Source of the DNA: Mameliella sp. MMSF_3455
GTDB lineage: Bacteria; Pseudomonadota; Alphaproteobacteria; Rhodobacterales; Rhodobacteraceae
Direction: 5' to 3'
Length of the DNA stretch: 64,000 bases
Assembly: GCF_030733205.1 (NCBI RefSeq)
Contig: NZ_JASHJL010000012.1
Span: 62,001 to 126,000, forward strand
A model generated the notes under the pieces. It made no database searches, was not told the origin of the DNA, and worked only from the letters and a program-made list of their open reading frames with translations. Positions 28,070 to 36,442 of this stretch are shown piece after piece. Every line of letters begins with the position of its first letter. The first letter of the stretch is position 1. Position numbers and translations under genes: made by a program.

Positions 28070-29394
28070 CAACGCTTGCTTTCGGTTTCGTCCTGATCGG
28101 CGTACTTGTCCTGCTGGTCCTCCTGGGAATGCAGATCGCCTATGCGCTGTTCGGCGTGGCCTTTGTCGGGATCTGGCTGATCCGCGACAACATCGGCCTG
28201 GCGTTCCGGATGCTGGAGCTGACCGCCTATTCCGGCATCGCCGATTACCTCTTTGCCACGATCCCGCTGTTTGTCCTGATGGGGTTGCTGGTCAGCGTGT
28301 CCAACGTCGGGCGCGATACCTTCGAGGTGGCAGAAGAGTTGCTGCGACGCATGGTCTGCGGCCTGGGCGTCGCCACCGTTGCCGCCAACACGATCTTTGC
28401 CGCCGTGACCGGCGTGTCCATCGCCTCGGCCGCGGTCTTTACCCGCGTCGCCGTGCCGGAGATGACGCGTCACGGCTATCGCCCGGCCTTTTCGGCGGGC
28501 ACCGTGGCGGGGTCCTCGGTGCTGGGCATGCTGATCCCGCCCAGCCTGCTGCTGATCATCTACGGCGTGCTGGCCGAGGTTTCCATCGGCGGCATGTTCA
28601 TCGCGGGGATCATCCCGGGCCTGATGCTGGCGGGCGGTTTTGTCGCCATGCTGATCGGCATCACCATGCTGTTCCCGCGCTTTGTCCTGGAAGACCCGGA
28701 CAGCGTCCGGGCACGTCGTCTGGACAGCGAGTTCACGCCGATGCCGCTGGACCGGATGCTGCTCAAGCTGATCCCCATCGTCCTTCTGGTGATCCTTGTC
28801 CTGGGCGGACTCTATACCGGGTATTTCACCCCGACCGAGGCCGGTGGCGTCGGTGCCTTCGGGGCGCTGGTGGTGGCCCTGTCGCGGCGCAGCCTGGATC
28901 GGCACAAGCTGTGGCAGGTGATGAAGCAGACCGGGGTGATCTCGGTCTCGATCCTGCTGCTTCTGGTGGCGGCCTCCTTCTATTCGCGGATGCTGGCCAT
29001 CGCGGGTCTGCCGAACGCGATTGCCGGGTTGGTCACCGAGTCCGGTTTCGGGCCGATGGGCTTCCTGTTCTTCTATGCCCTGATCATCCTGCTGATGGGC
29101 ATGATCCTCGACAGCACCTCGATCCTGCTGATCATGGTGCCGATCGCGGCGCCCATCGCGCAGGGACTTGGGATCGATCTGATGCACTTCGGGATCGTGA
29201 CGGTCATCGCGGTCGAGATCGGGCTGCTGACGCCACCGTTCGGCATATCGGTCTTTACGGTGCACAACACGCTGAACAATCCGGCGGTCTCTGTCGAACA
29301 GATATTCGGCGCCACGCTGCCCTTCATCGCGGTGATGCTGCTGGTGCTGGTGATCGTGGCGTTCTTTCCGGCGACCGTGACCCTGTTTCTCTAG
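28066..29394 (+). CDS. TRAP transporter large permease (DctM family)
   Basis: A 442-residue, multi-segment permease. Family motifs include FVLMGLLVSVSNVGRDTFE, GSSVLGMLIPPSLLLIIYG and the C-terminal LTPPFGISVFTVH. The ATG at 28066 overlaps the dctQ stop; the frame open further upstream is antisense or out-of-frame to dctQ. It ends 3 bp before the stop of the convergent deaminase gene, leaving no room for separate terminators. Confidence 0.93.
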   Translation: MTTLAFGFVLIGVLVLLVLLGMQIAYALFGVAFVGIWLIRDNIGLAFRMLELTAYSGIADYLFATIPLFVLMGLLVSVSNVGRDTFEVAEELLRRMVCGLGVATVAANTIFAAVTGVSIASAAVFTRVAVPEMTRHGYRPAFSAGTVAGSSVLGMLIPPSLLLIIYGVLAEVSIGGMFIAGIIPGLMLAGGFVAMLIGITMLFPRFVLEDPDSVRARRLDSEFTPMPLDRMLLKLIPIVLLVILVLGGLYTGYFTPTEAGGVGAFGALVVALSRRSLDRHKLWQVMKQTGVISVSILLLLVAASFYSRMLAIAGLPNAIAGLVTESGFGPMGFLFFYALIILLMGMILDSTSILLIMVPIAAPIAQGLGIDLMHFGIVTVIAVEIGLLTPPFGISVFTVHNTLNNPAVSVEQIFGATLPFIAVMLLVLVIVAFFPATVTLFL

Positions 29395-29397
29395 GCG

Positions 29398-29898
29398 TCA
29401 CGCGCCTGGTTCGCCCACCTTGGCGGCCCAGCGTTCCAGGATATCGGTGGCCTCGTCCGCCGCGTGCTGGGCGCTGGGCATGTCGCGTTCTGGCGCGGGC
29501 AGGCCGCATTGGGCCAGCATGTGATCGACGTCGATGGGAAAGCGGGCGTGTTCCGGCAGTTGTCCCAGCGCCTGCCCGGCCTGCGCCATGTCGGCGGCAT
29601 AGTAAAGCTCGCTTACCCCGGCGATCAGCATGGCGGCCACGCACAGCGGGCAGGGTTCGCAACTGGTGTAAAGTGCGGTTCCGCGCAGATCGACGGTGCC
29701 GAGGTTGCGGGCGGCATCGCGGATGGCCTCCGTCTCTCCGTGGCTCGTCGGGTCGTGGTTCATCACCGAACGATTGATGCCTTCGCCGATGATCTTGCCG
29801 TCCTTGACCACTACGGCGCCAAAAGGTTCGGTTCCGGGGGTCGTCAGGGCCTCGGCGGAAATCTCCAGCGCGCGGCGCATGAATGCGGGATCATACAT
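29398..29898 (-). CDS. CMP/dCMP-type nucleobase deaminase (guanine/cytosine deaminase-like)
   Basis: A 166-residue cytidine-deaminase-fold enzyme. The zinc site is complete: HGETEA supplies His and the catalytic Glu, and CEPCPLC supplies the two Cys. Length and the tRNA-adenosine-deaminase-like core fit GuaD-type nucleobase deaminases. Last gene of the minus-strand operon; it starts 8 bp inside the end of the ATPase gene. Probably deaminates a base or heterocycle in the local pathway. Confidence 0.88.
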   Translation of the reverse strand: MYDPAFMRRALEISAEALTTPGTEPFGAVVVKDGKIIGEGINRSVMNHDPTSHGETEAIRDAARNLGTVDLRGTALYTSCEPCPLCVAAMLIAGVSELYYAADMAQAGQALGQLPEHARFPIDVDHMLAQCGLPAPERDMPSAQHAADEATDILERWAAKVGEPGA

Positions 29899-30853
29899 CG
29901 GTCTTTCCTTCTGCGGCGGCAAAGCAGGCGACCCGTCGGTCGTGCACGTCCGGGGTGCGTTTCGGAAGTTCACGCTTGCAGCGGTCAAAGGCCAGGGGAC
30001 AGCGCGGATGGAAGGTGCAGCCCGACGGCGGCGACACGGGCGAGGGGACTTCTCCTCCCATCGGCGCGCGGTCGCGTTTCGGGGCCTCCAGATCCGGAAT
30101 CGTGTCCAGCAACATCCGCGTGTAGGGGTGCAGCGGGTTCGCGAAGAGGTCCGCGGTCGGCTGGATTTCGGCAATCCGGCCGAGGTACATGACCGCGATC
30201 ACGTCGGCCATGTGGCGCACGACGCTGAGATCGTGGCTGATGAAGAGATAGGTCAGCCCCATGTCGCGCTGCAGTCGTTTCATCAGGTTCAGCACCTGCG
30301 CCTGGACCGACACGTCCAGCGCGGATGTCGGCTCGTCGCAGACCAGGAACTCGGGCTCTCCCGCCAGTGCCCGCGCGATCGAGATCCGCTGCCTCTGGCC
30401 GCCCGAGAACTCATGCGGGTACTTGGCCGCATCGGCGGGCGACAGGCCGACGGTCTTCAACAATTCTCCCACCCGGGCCTCAGCCTGCACGTCGGTGGTT
30501 TCGGGAAACAGGGTGCGCAGGGGTTCGGCCACGATACGCCCCACCCGCCAGCGCGGATTGAGCGAGGCAAAGGGATCCTGAAAGATCATCTGCATCTTGG
30601 TCGGATCGCCGTTGAACCGGATCTTGCCGTCCGAAGGCGCGTGCAAACCGGTGACCAGCTTGGCGATCGTGGACTTGCCGCAGCCGCTCTCGCCAACCAG
30701 CGCCAGTGTCTGGCCTGGCAGGATGTCGAAATCGACCCCGTCCACGGCGCGCAGGGTGCGGCGCGGTTTGCCTTCCAGCAGCCGGTTCAGCCAGGGGGCG
30801 GAGACGTCAAAGCGCCGTTCCAGTGCGTCGACTTCGAGAATGGGGCGGGTCAT
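29891..30853 (-). CDS. Peptide/opine-type ABC transporter ATP-binding protein (DppF family)
   Basis: A 320-residue ATPase with Walker A GESGCGKST, signature FSGGQRQRISIARAL, Walker B FLVCDEPTSALD and the C-terminal oligopeptide-transporter extension (CTFHPRCPLAFDRC). The start at 30853 has AAGGAG at 8 bp and overlaps the DppD-like gene by ATGA. Pairs with DppD as the energising dimer. Confidence 0.92.
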   Translation of the reverse strand: MTRPILEVDALERRFDVSAPWLNRLLEGKPRRTLRAVDGVDFDILPGQTLALVGESGCGKSTIAKLVTGLHAPSDGKIRFNGDPTKMQMIFQDPFASLNPRWRVGRIVAEPLRTLFPETTDVQAEARVGELLKTVGLSPADAAKYPHEFSGGQRQRISIARALAGEPEFLVCDEPTSALDVSVQAQVLNLMKRLQRDMGLTYLFISHDLSVVRHMADVIAVMYLGRIAEIQPTADLFANPLHPYTRMLLDTIPDLEAPKRDRAPMGGEVPSPVSPPSGCTFHPRCPLAFDRCKRELPKRTPDVHDRRVACFAAAEGKTDV

Positions 30854-31818
30854 GCGGTTGCTCCTTCCAGGGCCAGCCAGCAGGCGGCGCCTTCGCCGTG
30901 GATGCGCGGGATGTCCCGGCTGCATTTCGGTCCCGCCTGTGCGCAGCGCGGGTTGAAGGCGCATCCGGGGGGAATGCTGTTCAGGCGCGGCATGGCGCCG
31001 GGGATCATCTGAAGCTCGGTCTCGTCCCGGCGCAGAGAGGGGATCGAGCCCATGAGCCCGACGGTGTAGGGGTGTTGCGGTCTGCGGACCACGTTCTCGA
31101 CCGTGCCAAGTTCGGCCAGCCGTCCGGCATACATCACCGCCACGCGATCGGCGGTTTCGGCGATGACGCCCATGTCGTGCGTCACCAGCATCACGGCCGT
31201 GCCGCGTTCCCGGCAGAGCCGTTTCAACAGCGCCGTGATCTGGGCCTGGATCGACACGTCAAGCGCGGTTGTCGGCTCGTCGGCGATGATCAGTTCGGGT
31301 TCCGCGCACAGGGCCAGGGCGATGACGATCCGCTGGCGCATCCCGCCGGAGAACTGGTGCGGGTAGTTGTCGATGCGTTCCTCGACGGCTGGAATGCCGA
31401 CTTCTTGCATCAGTTCGATGGCGCGCGCGCGGGCTTGCGCGCGGGTCATCGGCGTGTGCAGGCGGATCGTCTCGACCAGCTGGTCCCCGACCTTGAACAA
31501 GGGGTTGAGCGATGTCAGCGGGTCCTGGAAGATTGCCCCGATCCGGCGCCCGCGCACGGCCTGAAGCTGTTGTTCGGTCAGGGTGTCGATACGGTCGCCG
31601 GACAACAGGATCTTGCCGGCAGCGATCCGGCCCGGCGGTTCCAGAAGGCCCAGGATGGCCATGCCGGTCATCGACTTGCCCGCGCCGGATTCTCCGACGA
31701 CGCCCAGGATTTCCCCGCGGCCGATGGTCAGGGAAATATCGTCGACCGCAGTCAGCGTGCCGTGTCGGGTCGGGAATTCGACGCGCAGGCCCTGCACGTC
31801 CAGAACGGGTTGGGTCAT
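30850..31818 (-). CDS. Peptide/opine-type ABC transporter ATP-binding protein (DppD family)
   Basis: A 322-residue ATPase: Walker A GESGAGKSM, signature FSGGMRQRIVIALAL, Walker B LIIADEPTTALD and the Cys-containing C-terminal region (CAFNPRCAQAGPKC). ATGA overlaps on both sides couple it to the amidohydrolase upstream and DppF downstream. Confidence 0.92.
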   Translation of the reverse strand: MTQPVLDVQGLRVEFPTRHGTLTAVDDISLTIGRGEILGVVGESGAGKSMTGMAILGLLEPPGRIAAGKILLSGDRIDTLTEQQLQAVRGRRIGAIFQDPLTSLNPLFKVGDQLVETIRLHTPMTRAQARARAIELMQEVGIPAVEERIDNYPHQFSGGMRQRIVIALALCAEPELIIADEPTTALDVSIQAQITALLKRLCRERGTAVMLVTHDMGVIAETADRVAVMYAGRLAELGTVENVVRRPQHPYTVGLMGSIPSLRRDETELQMIPGAMPRLNSIPPGCAFNPRCAQAGPKCSRDIPRIHGEGAACWLALEGATA

Positions 31819-33245
31819 CGTGCCCTCCGGTAGCTGGGGGTGAAAATCTTGGCCACGGGCGGGTGGCTCACCGTGCGGTCGGGGTACTTGGCGATCAGGC
31901 CGTCGAACTGTGCCTGCGCCCGCGCGGTTTCCGCCACCGCGTCGAACCCCGGGATCTCGCCATCGGCCATGACCCGGCGCCCGTCGATCCAGACGTCGCG
32001 CACGTCCCGCCCCGAGCTTGATGTCATCAGGGTCTGGATCGGGTCCGGCGTCTGCAAGGTGCCGCGCAGGTCGATCACGGTTATGTCGGCGCAGGCTCCG
32101 GGCGCCAGCCGGCCAATGTCGTCCCGGCCAAGCGCCTGCGCGCCGCCAAGCGTTGCCGCGTCGAACATCGCCTCGGACCGGATCGCGTCCATGCCCTCGG
32201 CCATCCGGGCGGTCATCATGCCCAGTTGCATGTTGAGGATCATGTCCGGCGGCCATGTGTCGGTGCCCAGCCCGATGTTGATGCCCCTGTCGCGGCATTT
32301 CGGAAAGGACCGGAGCAGGCCCCCATGTCGCGCGGCGACAAGCGGGCAATGCACCAGTGTCGCCCCGTAGTCCGCCATCAGGTCAAAGTCGCGCTCGGTC
32401 GCCTGTGTGCCATGCGGCAGCAGCCAGTTCGGCCCGATGGCGCCGATACGATCCAGCCAGTCGATGGGCGAAGTCCCGTGCTGTTCCTGTACCAGCCTGA
32501 TCTCGGTCGGCGATTGGCAGGAATGCAGGCGCACGGGTGCGCCCAGTTCCGCAGCTATCGCATGGGTGCGTTGCAGCAGGGTTTCGGTGCAGGTCTCGAT
32601 CCGGTCGGGGGCGAACATTGCGCGGATACGCCCGCCCGCGATACCGTCGATCCGCCGCGCATAGTCTGCCGCCTCGGCCAGGTTCCGCAGGCCACGCGCC
32701 TCGTCATAGGTCGCGCGGATGGCGCCGGCCTCGTCGGTGACCTGCCCGCCGGTCCGGTAGGCCGGGCCAAGGTAGGCGCGCAACCCCAGATCCTCGGCGG
32801 CGGCCGCGGCGGCTTCGAATTCCGCCACCGTTTCTCCCCACGCGCGGTAGAACAATGAAGCGATGGGCAGGGCCGTGGTGATCCCGTTGCGGATCAACTG
32901 GGCAAAGGCAAAGCGTTTCTGAAAGGCCAGTTCCCCGGGCGAGTACATCTCGTAGGGGCCCGCATCGACATAGCTTTGCGGCCAGACCCGGCCTTTTTTC
33001 CACGCCGGGCCGTTGTCGTAGCCCAGGATCGTCGTGTCGAGATCGGACAGCGCGTCGAGGTCGATGAACCCGGGCGACAGGATCGCCTCGCCATAGTCGA
33101 TGTGCGTCTCTGCTTCGCCGTCGAAGCCGCTGCCGACATGCAGGACGCGCGTGCCCTCGATCACGACACAGCCGTTCTCGAAGACCACATGGGCGCCGTC
33201 CCGGTGCCCGACGACCCACCGTGCGGAAAGACAGGTCCGGCTCAC
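31815..33245 (-). CDS. Amidohydrolase-superfamily protein lacking the HxH metal motif
   Basis: A 476-residue protein of the cytosine-deaminase/chlorohydrolase type. The usual PGxxxxHxH of the first strand reads PGFIDLDAL here (residues 58-66), so both metal-binding His are absent. Later sites seem kept: RLHSCQS, LPHGTQ and the Asp of LGTDTWPPD. Either it binds metal differently or it has changed function. It sits in one operon with a canonical amidohydrolase and a Dpp-type transporter, overlapping both neighbours by 4 bp. Confidence 0.82.
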   Translation of the reverse strand: MSRTCLSARWVVGHRDGAHVVFENGCVVIEGTRVLHVGSGFDGEAETHIDYGEAILSPGFIDLDALSDLDTTILGYDNGPAWKKGRVWPQSYVDAGPYEMYSPGELAFQKRFAFAQLIRNGITTALPIASLFYRAWGETVAEFEAAAAAAEDLGLRAYLGPAYRTGGQVTDEAGAIRATYDEARGLRNLAEAADYARRIDGIAGGRIRAMFAPDRIETCTETLLQRTHAIAAELGAPVRLHSCQSPTEIRLVQEQHGTSPIDWLDRIGAIGPNWLLPHGTQATERDFDLMADYGATLVHCPLVAARHGGLLRSFPKCRDRGINIGLGTDTWPPDMILNMQLGMMTARMAEGMDAIRSEAMFDAATLGGAQALGRDDIGRLAPGACADITVIDLRGTLQTPDPIQTLMTSSSGRDVRDVWIDGRRVMADGEIPGFDAVAETARAQAQFDGLIAKYPDRTVSHPPVAKIFTPSYRRAR

Positions 33246-34417
33246 GGGGCTGCCACCACGCAGGCACCGTCCCGTGCCGTCACGGCGCCGGCCTTGAGCA
33301 CCAGCTTGCGGGGTGCGCGCAGGGCGACCGCCTCGGCCAGTGTCTCGCCCTCGACCAGGAGGGCGTCGGCGCGGTCGCCGATGCCAAGGCCATAGCCCTT
33401 GGTTTCCATGATCGCGGCACCGCCAAAGGTACAGATGTCCAGCGCAAGCTCGACCTCGTCATCCCGGCGCAGGTTGTTGCGCTGGCCGATGAACATGGCG
33501 CGTTCCAGCATGTCCGCATTACCGTAAGGGCCCCAGGTGTCGCGGATGCCGTCCGAGCCAGACCCGGTCAGGATGCCCGCCGCCTTCAGTTCCTTGACCG
33601 CCGGAACCGGGGCCGAGGCGGGGGCCGTGGTGATGATGTGGATGCGGTTTTCCGCCAGTTGTGCCTGCAGGTCGGCCACATAGGCGCGGTCCATCATGCC
33701 CAGGCAAAAGGCATGGCTGATCGTGACCTTGCCCTGCATCCCGTGCGCCCTGGTCCGGCTGATGATCTCTTCCATCGAGAAACCGCCCAGGGCGTCGCGT
33801 TCGTGCAGGTGGATATCGACCGGCTTGCCGTGTTTTTCCGCAAGCATGAACACGGCATCGAGGTGACCCTTTGGGTCGCGTTCGATCCCGCAGGGGTCGA
33901 TCCCGCCGACGATATCGGCCCCCAGGGCCAGCGCTTCGTCCATCATCTCGACCGTGCCGGGCCGCGGCATCATCGAGGACTGCGGAAAGGCGACGATCTC
34001 GATGTCGACGATGTCCTTCAGCTTGTCGCGGGTTTCCATGACGCCTTCGATGCCGGCCAGTCCGTGATGGGTGTCGACGTCGACGTGGCTGCGGATCTGT
34101 GTCGTGCCGTGGCTGACGGACAGGATCGCCTGCCGCTCTGACTGGACCTGCGGATCAAGCCCCAGCGAGGCCTTCACCTCGCGCTCGTTGGTGATCTTGT
34201 CGATCAGGCGCGGGCCGACCTCGTTGCGATACCAGGGCATCCCCAGCAGGGACTTGTCCAGGTGGGTATGCGCCTCGACCAGGCCCGGGATCAGGATGCG
34301 CCCGCCGCAGTCGATGGTTTCGGCGCCATCGGGGGCGGTTTCGACGAAAACGCCATCGGCGATGTGCAGGTCCGTTGCGGGGCCACCCATCGGGCGGCAG
34401 TTCTTGAGCGTCTTCAT
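33242..34417 (-). CDS. Cytosine-deaminase-like amidohydrolase
   Basis: A 391-residue TIM-barrel metal hydrolase of the CodA/N-isopropylammelide branch. The metal site is intact: EAHTHLDK, later DIHLHERD, ISHAFCLG and GSDGIRDTWGPYG. The last stretch matches cytosine-deaminase-like proteins. Substrates of this branch are cytosine, methylcytosine, creatinine or related ring amides. ATGA overlap with the following amidohydrolase; 4 bp after the permease gene. Confidence 0.88.
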   Translation of the reverse strand: MKTLKNCRPMGGPATDLHIADGVFVETAPDGAETIDCGGRILIPGLVEAHTHLDKSLLGMPWYRNEVGPRLIDKITNEREVKASLGLDPQVQSERQAILSVSHGTTQIRSHVDVDTHHGLAGIEGVMETRDKLKDIVDIEIVAFPQSSMMPRPGTVEMMDEALALGADIVGGIDPCGIERDPKGHLDAVFMLAEKHGKPVDIHLHERDALGGFSMEEIISRTRAHGMQGKVTISHAFCLGMMDRAYVADLQAQLAENRIHIITTAPASAPVPAVKELKAAGILTGSGSDGIRDTWGPYGNADMLERAMFIGQRNNLRRDDEVELALDICTFGGAAIMETKGYGLGIGDRADALLVEGETLAEAVALRAPRKLVLKAGAVTARDGACVVAAP

Positions 34418-34421
34418 GGGG

Positions 34422-35399
34422 TCATCTCAGTTTGGGGTTGAGGGCATCGCGCAGCCAGTCGCCGATCATGTTGACGGACAGCACGATCAGGCAAAGCTGG
34501 ACGGCGGGGAACACGACGATCCACCACAGGCCGGAAAACAGGTATTGGTTGCCGATCCGGATGAGCGTGCCGAGGCTGGGTTGATCCGGCGGCATTCCCA
34601 CGCCGAGAAAGGACAGCGTCGCCTCCGACAGGATCGCCAGGCCAAAGTTCAGCGTGGCCGCGACCAGGATCGGGGTCAGGCAATTGGGCAGGATGTGGTG
34701 CAGCATGATCCGCCAGGGTTTCACCCTGATCAGCCGCGCGGCCTGCACGTATTCCTTCTTGCGCTCGACCATTGCGCTGGCGCGGACGGTCCGCGCGTAC
34801 TGGACCCAGCTTGGCACGGCGATGGCAAGGATCAGGATCGGTGCGGCCAGCACATCCTTCAGCCCCGTCGGCAAGGAGGCGGTGGCGACCGCGGTGATCA
34901 GGATGGCGATCAGGATGAAGGGCATCGACAGCAGCACATCACCCAGACGCATGATCACGTTGTCGACCCAGCCACCGAAATAGCCTGCGATCAGCCCTAG
35001 GCTCAGGCCAACGGACAGCGCCGCGATGACCGAGGCAAAACCGATAATCAGCGAAATCCGCGAGCCGTAAAGGATTGCCGAGAGGATGTCGCGCCCCTGC
35101 GTGTCGGTGCCAAGGATATAGGGCCATTGGCCGGCCTCGTTCCAGATCGGCGGGATCTCGGAGTTCCAGAGTTCCAGCGCGGCCAGGTCATAAGGGTCCT
35201 GCGGTGTGATCCATGGGGCAAAGAGCGCGGTCAGCGCCACCAGCGCCAGCAGGCAGGCGGCAAAAACCGCGCTGGGGTGGGTGCGGAAGGAATACCACAG
35301 GTCGCTGTCGCGGATCGCTGCCAGGCTCGCCCTGCGGGCGGGTTGGGGGGCTGTGTCAGTCTCTGTGTCGGTCTCGGTGGTCATGGACAGGTTAGCCAT
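34422..35399 (-). CDS. Peptide/opine-type ABC transporter permease (DppC family)
   Basis: A 325-residue permease with an N-terminal membrane segment, the LGTDTQGRDILSAILYGSR motif of DppC and a C-terminal transport domain. The first 30 residues are rich in Thr/Glu/Asp (TETDTETDT). The start at 35399 has GGAGGGG close upstream and overlaps dppB by 8 bp. Confidence 0.92.
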   Translation of the reverse strand: MANLSMTTETDTETDTAPQPARRASLAAIRDSDLWYSFRTHPSAVFAACLLALVALTALFAPWITPQDPYDLAALELWNSEIPPIWNEAGQWPYILGTDTQGRDILSAILYGSRISLIIGFASVIAALSVGLSLGLIAGYFGGWVDNVIMRLGDVLLSMPFILIAILITAVATASLPTGLKDVLAAPILILAIAVPSWVQYARTVRASAMVERKKEYVQAARLIRVKPWRIMLHHILPNCLTPILVAATLNFGLAILSEATLSFLGVGMPPDQPSLGTLIRIGNQYLFSGLWWIVVFPAVQLCLIVLSVNMIGDWLRDALNPKLR

Positions 35400-36384
35400 T
35401 GGCCCCTCCGGCTTTGGCGGCGTCGTCGCGCAGGCGCGGATCGACCCAGGCATATGTCACGTCCACAACCGTGTTGAGGACGACGAAGATGAAGGAAACG
35501 AGCATTAGGTAGGCGGCCATCACCGGGATATCGACGAAGGTCACCGCCTGGATGAAGAGCAGACCCATGCCTGGCCATTGAAAGACCGTCTCGGTGACGA
35601 GGGCAAAGGCGATCAGATTGCCGATCTGCATGCCCGTCAGGGTGATGACCGGCATCAGGCAGTTGCGCAGCGCATGCACCCAGTTGACCCGTCCGACCGG
35701 CACCCCGCGGGCACGGGCGAACTTGACGTAATCGGTTCGCAGGGTTTCCAGCATCTCGGCCCGGACCAGCCGCATGACAAGGGTGATCTGGAAGGTCGAC
35801 AATGAAATCGCCGGCAGCACCAAGGCCGCCCGGCCCGAAGGCGTCAACAGACCTGTGGACCACCATCCGATGTCCACCGTCTCTCCCCGTCCGAAGGCGG
35901 GCAGCCAGCCCAGCGAGACGGAAAAGGCGAGGATCAGCATGATGCCCACCACGAAGGAGGGCAGCGACACCCCGACGATGGACCCAAGTTGCAGGGCGTT
36001 GGCCAGTGGCGAGTTTCGGTGCACGGCGGTGATGACACCCAGCGGGATGCCCACGACCAGGGAAATGATCGTGGCCACAAGGACCAGTTCGAAGGTTGCG
36101 GGAAACCGCTCTCCGATCAGGACCATCACGTCCTGCTGGTTGCGGTAGGAGATGCCGAAATCCCCCTGGACCGCGTTGGTCACAAAGCGCGTGTACTGCG
36201 TGACGAACCCGTCGTTCAGGCCAAGGCGTTCACGCAGTTCCGCGCGGTCGGCCTGTGTCGCCTGTTCGTTGACCATCATCTCGACCGGGTCGCCGAAAAA
36301 CCGGAAGATGATGAAGGCCAGCAGGGCCACCGCCAGCATGACGAAGGCGGCGTTGGCCGTGCGCTTGATAAGGAAGGCGAGCAT
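35392..36384 (-). CDS. Peptide/opine-type ABC transporter permease (DppB family)
   Basis: A 330-residue permease with about six membrane segments. The family EAA-type loop appears as RAEMLETLRTDYVKFARARG. It follows the binding-protein gene after a hairpin and overlaps dppC. Confidence 0.92.
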   Translation of the reverse strand: MLAFLIKRTANAAFVMLAVALLAFIIFRFFGDPVEMMVNEQATQADRAELRERLGLNDGFVTQYTRFVTNAVQGDFGISYRNQQDVMVLIGERFPATFELVLVATIISLVVGIPLGVITAVHRNSPLANALQLGSIVGVSLPSFVVGIMLILAFSVSLGWLPAFGRGETVDIGWWSTGLLTPSGRAALVLPAISLSTFQITLVMRLVRAEMLETLRTDYVKFARARGVPVGRVNWVHALRNCLMPVITLTGMQIGNLIAFALVTETVFQWPGMGLLFIQAVTFVDIPVMAAYLMLVSFIFVVLNTVVDVTYAWVDPRLRDDAAKAGGANG

Positions 36385-36406
36385 GGGATCTCCGGTCTTG
36401 TGGGAA

Positions 36407-36429
36407 GCTGCGGGGAGACCCCCCGCAGC
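36407..36429 (-). promoter_or_regulatory. Intercistronic hairpin after ABC binding-protein gene
   Basis: A perfect 9-bp stem (36407-36415 with 36421-36429), loop AGACC, 13 bp past the stop of the DppA-like gene and 22 bp before dppB. No U-run follows. Same position as hairpins after the other binding-protein genes of this window. Confidence 0.75.
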
Positions 36430-36442
36430 CCGTCCTGTCGGA

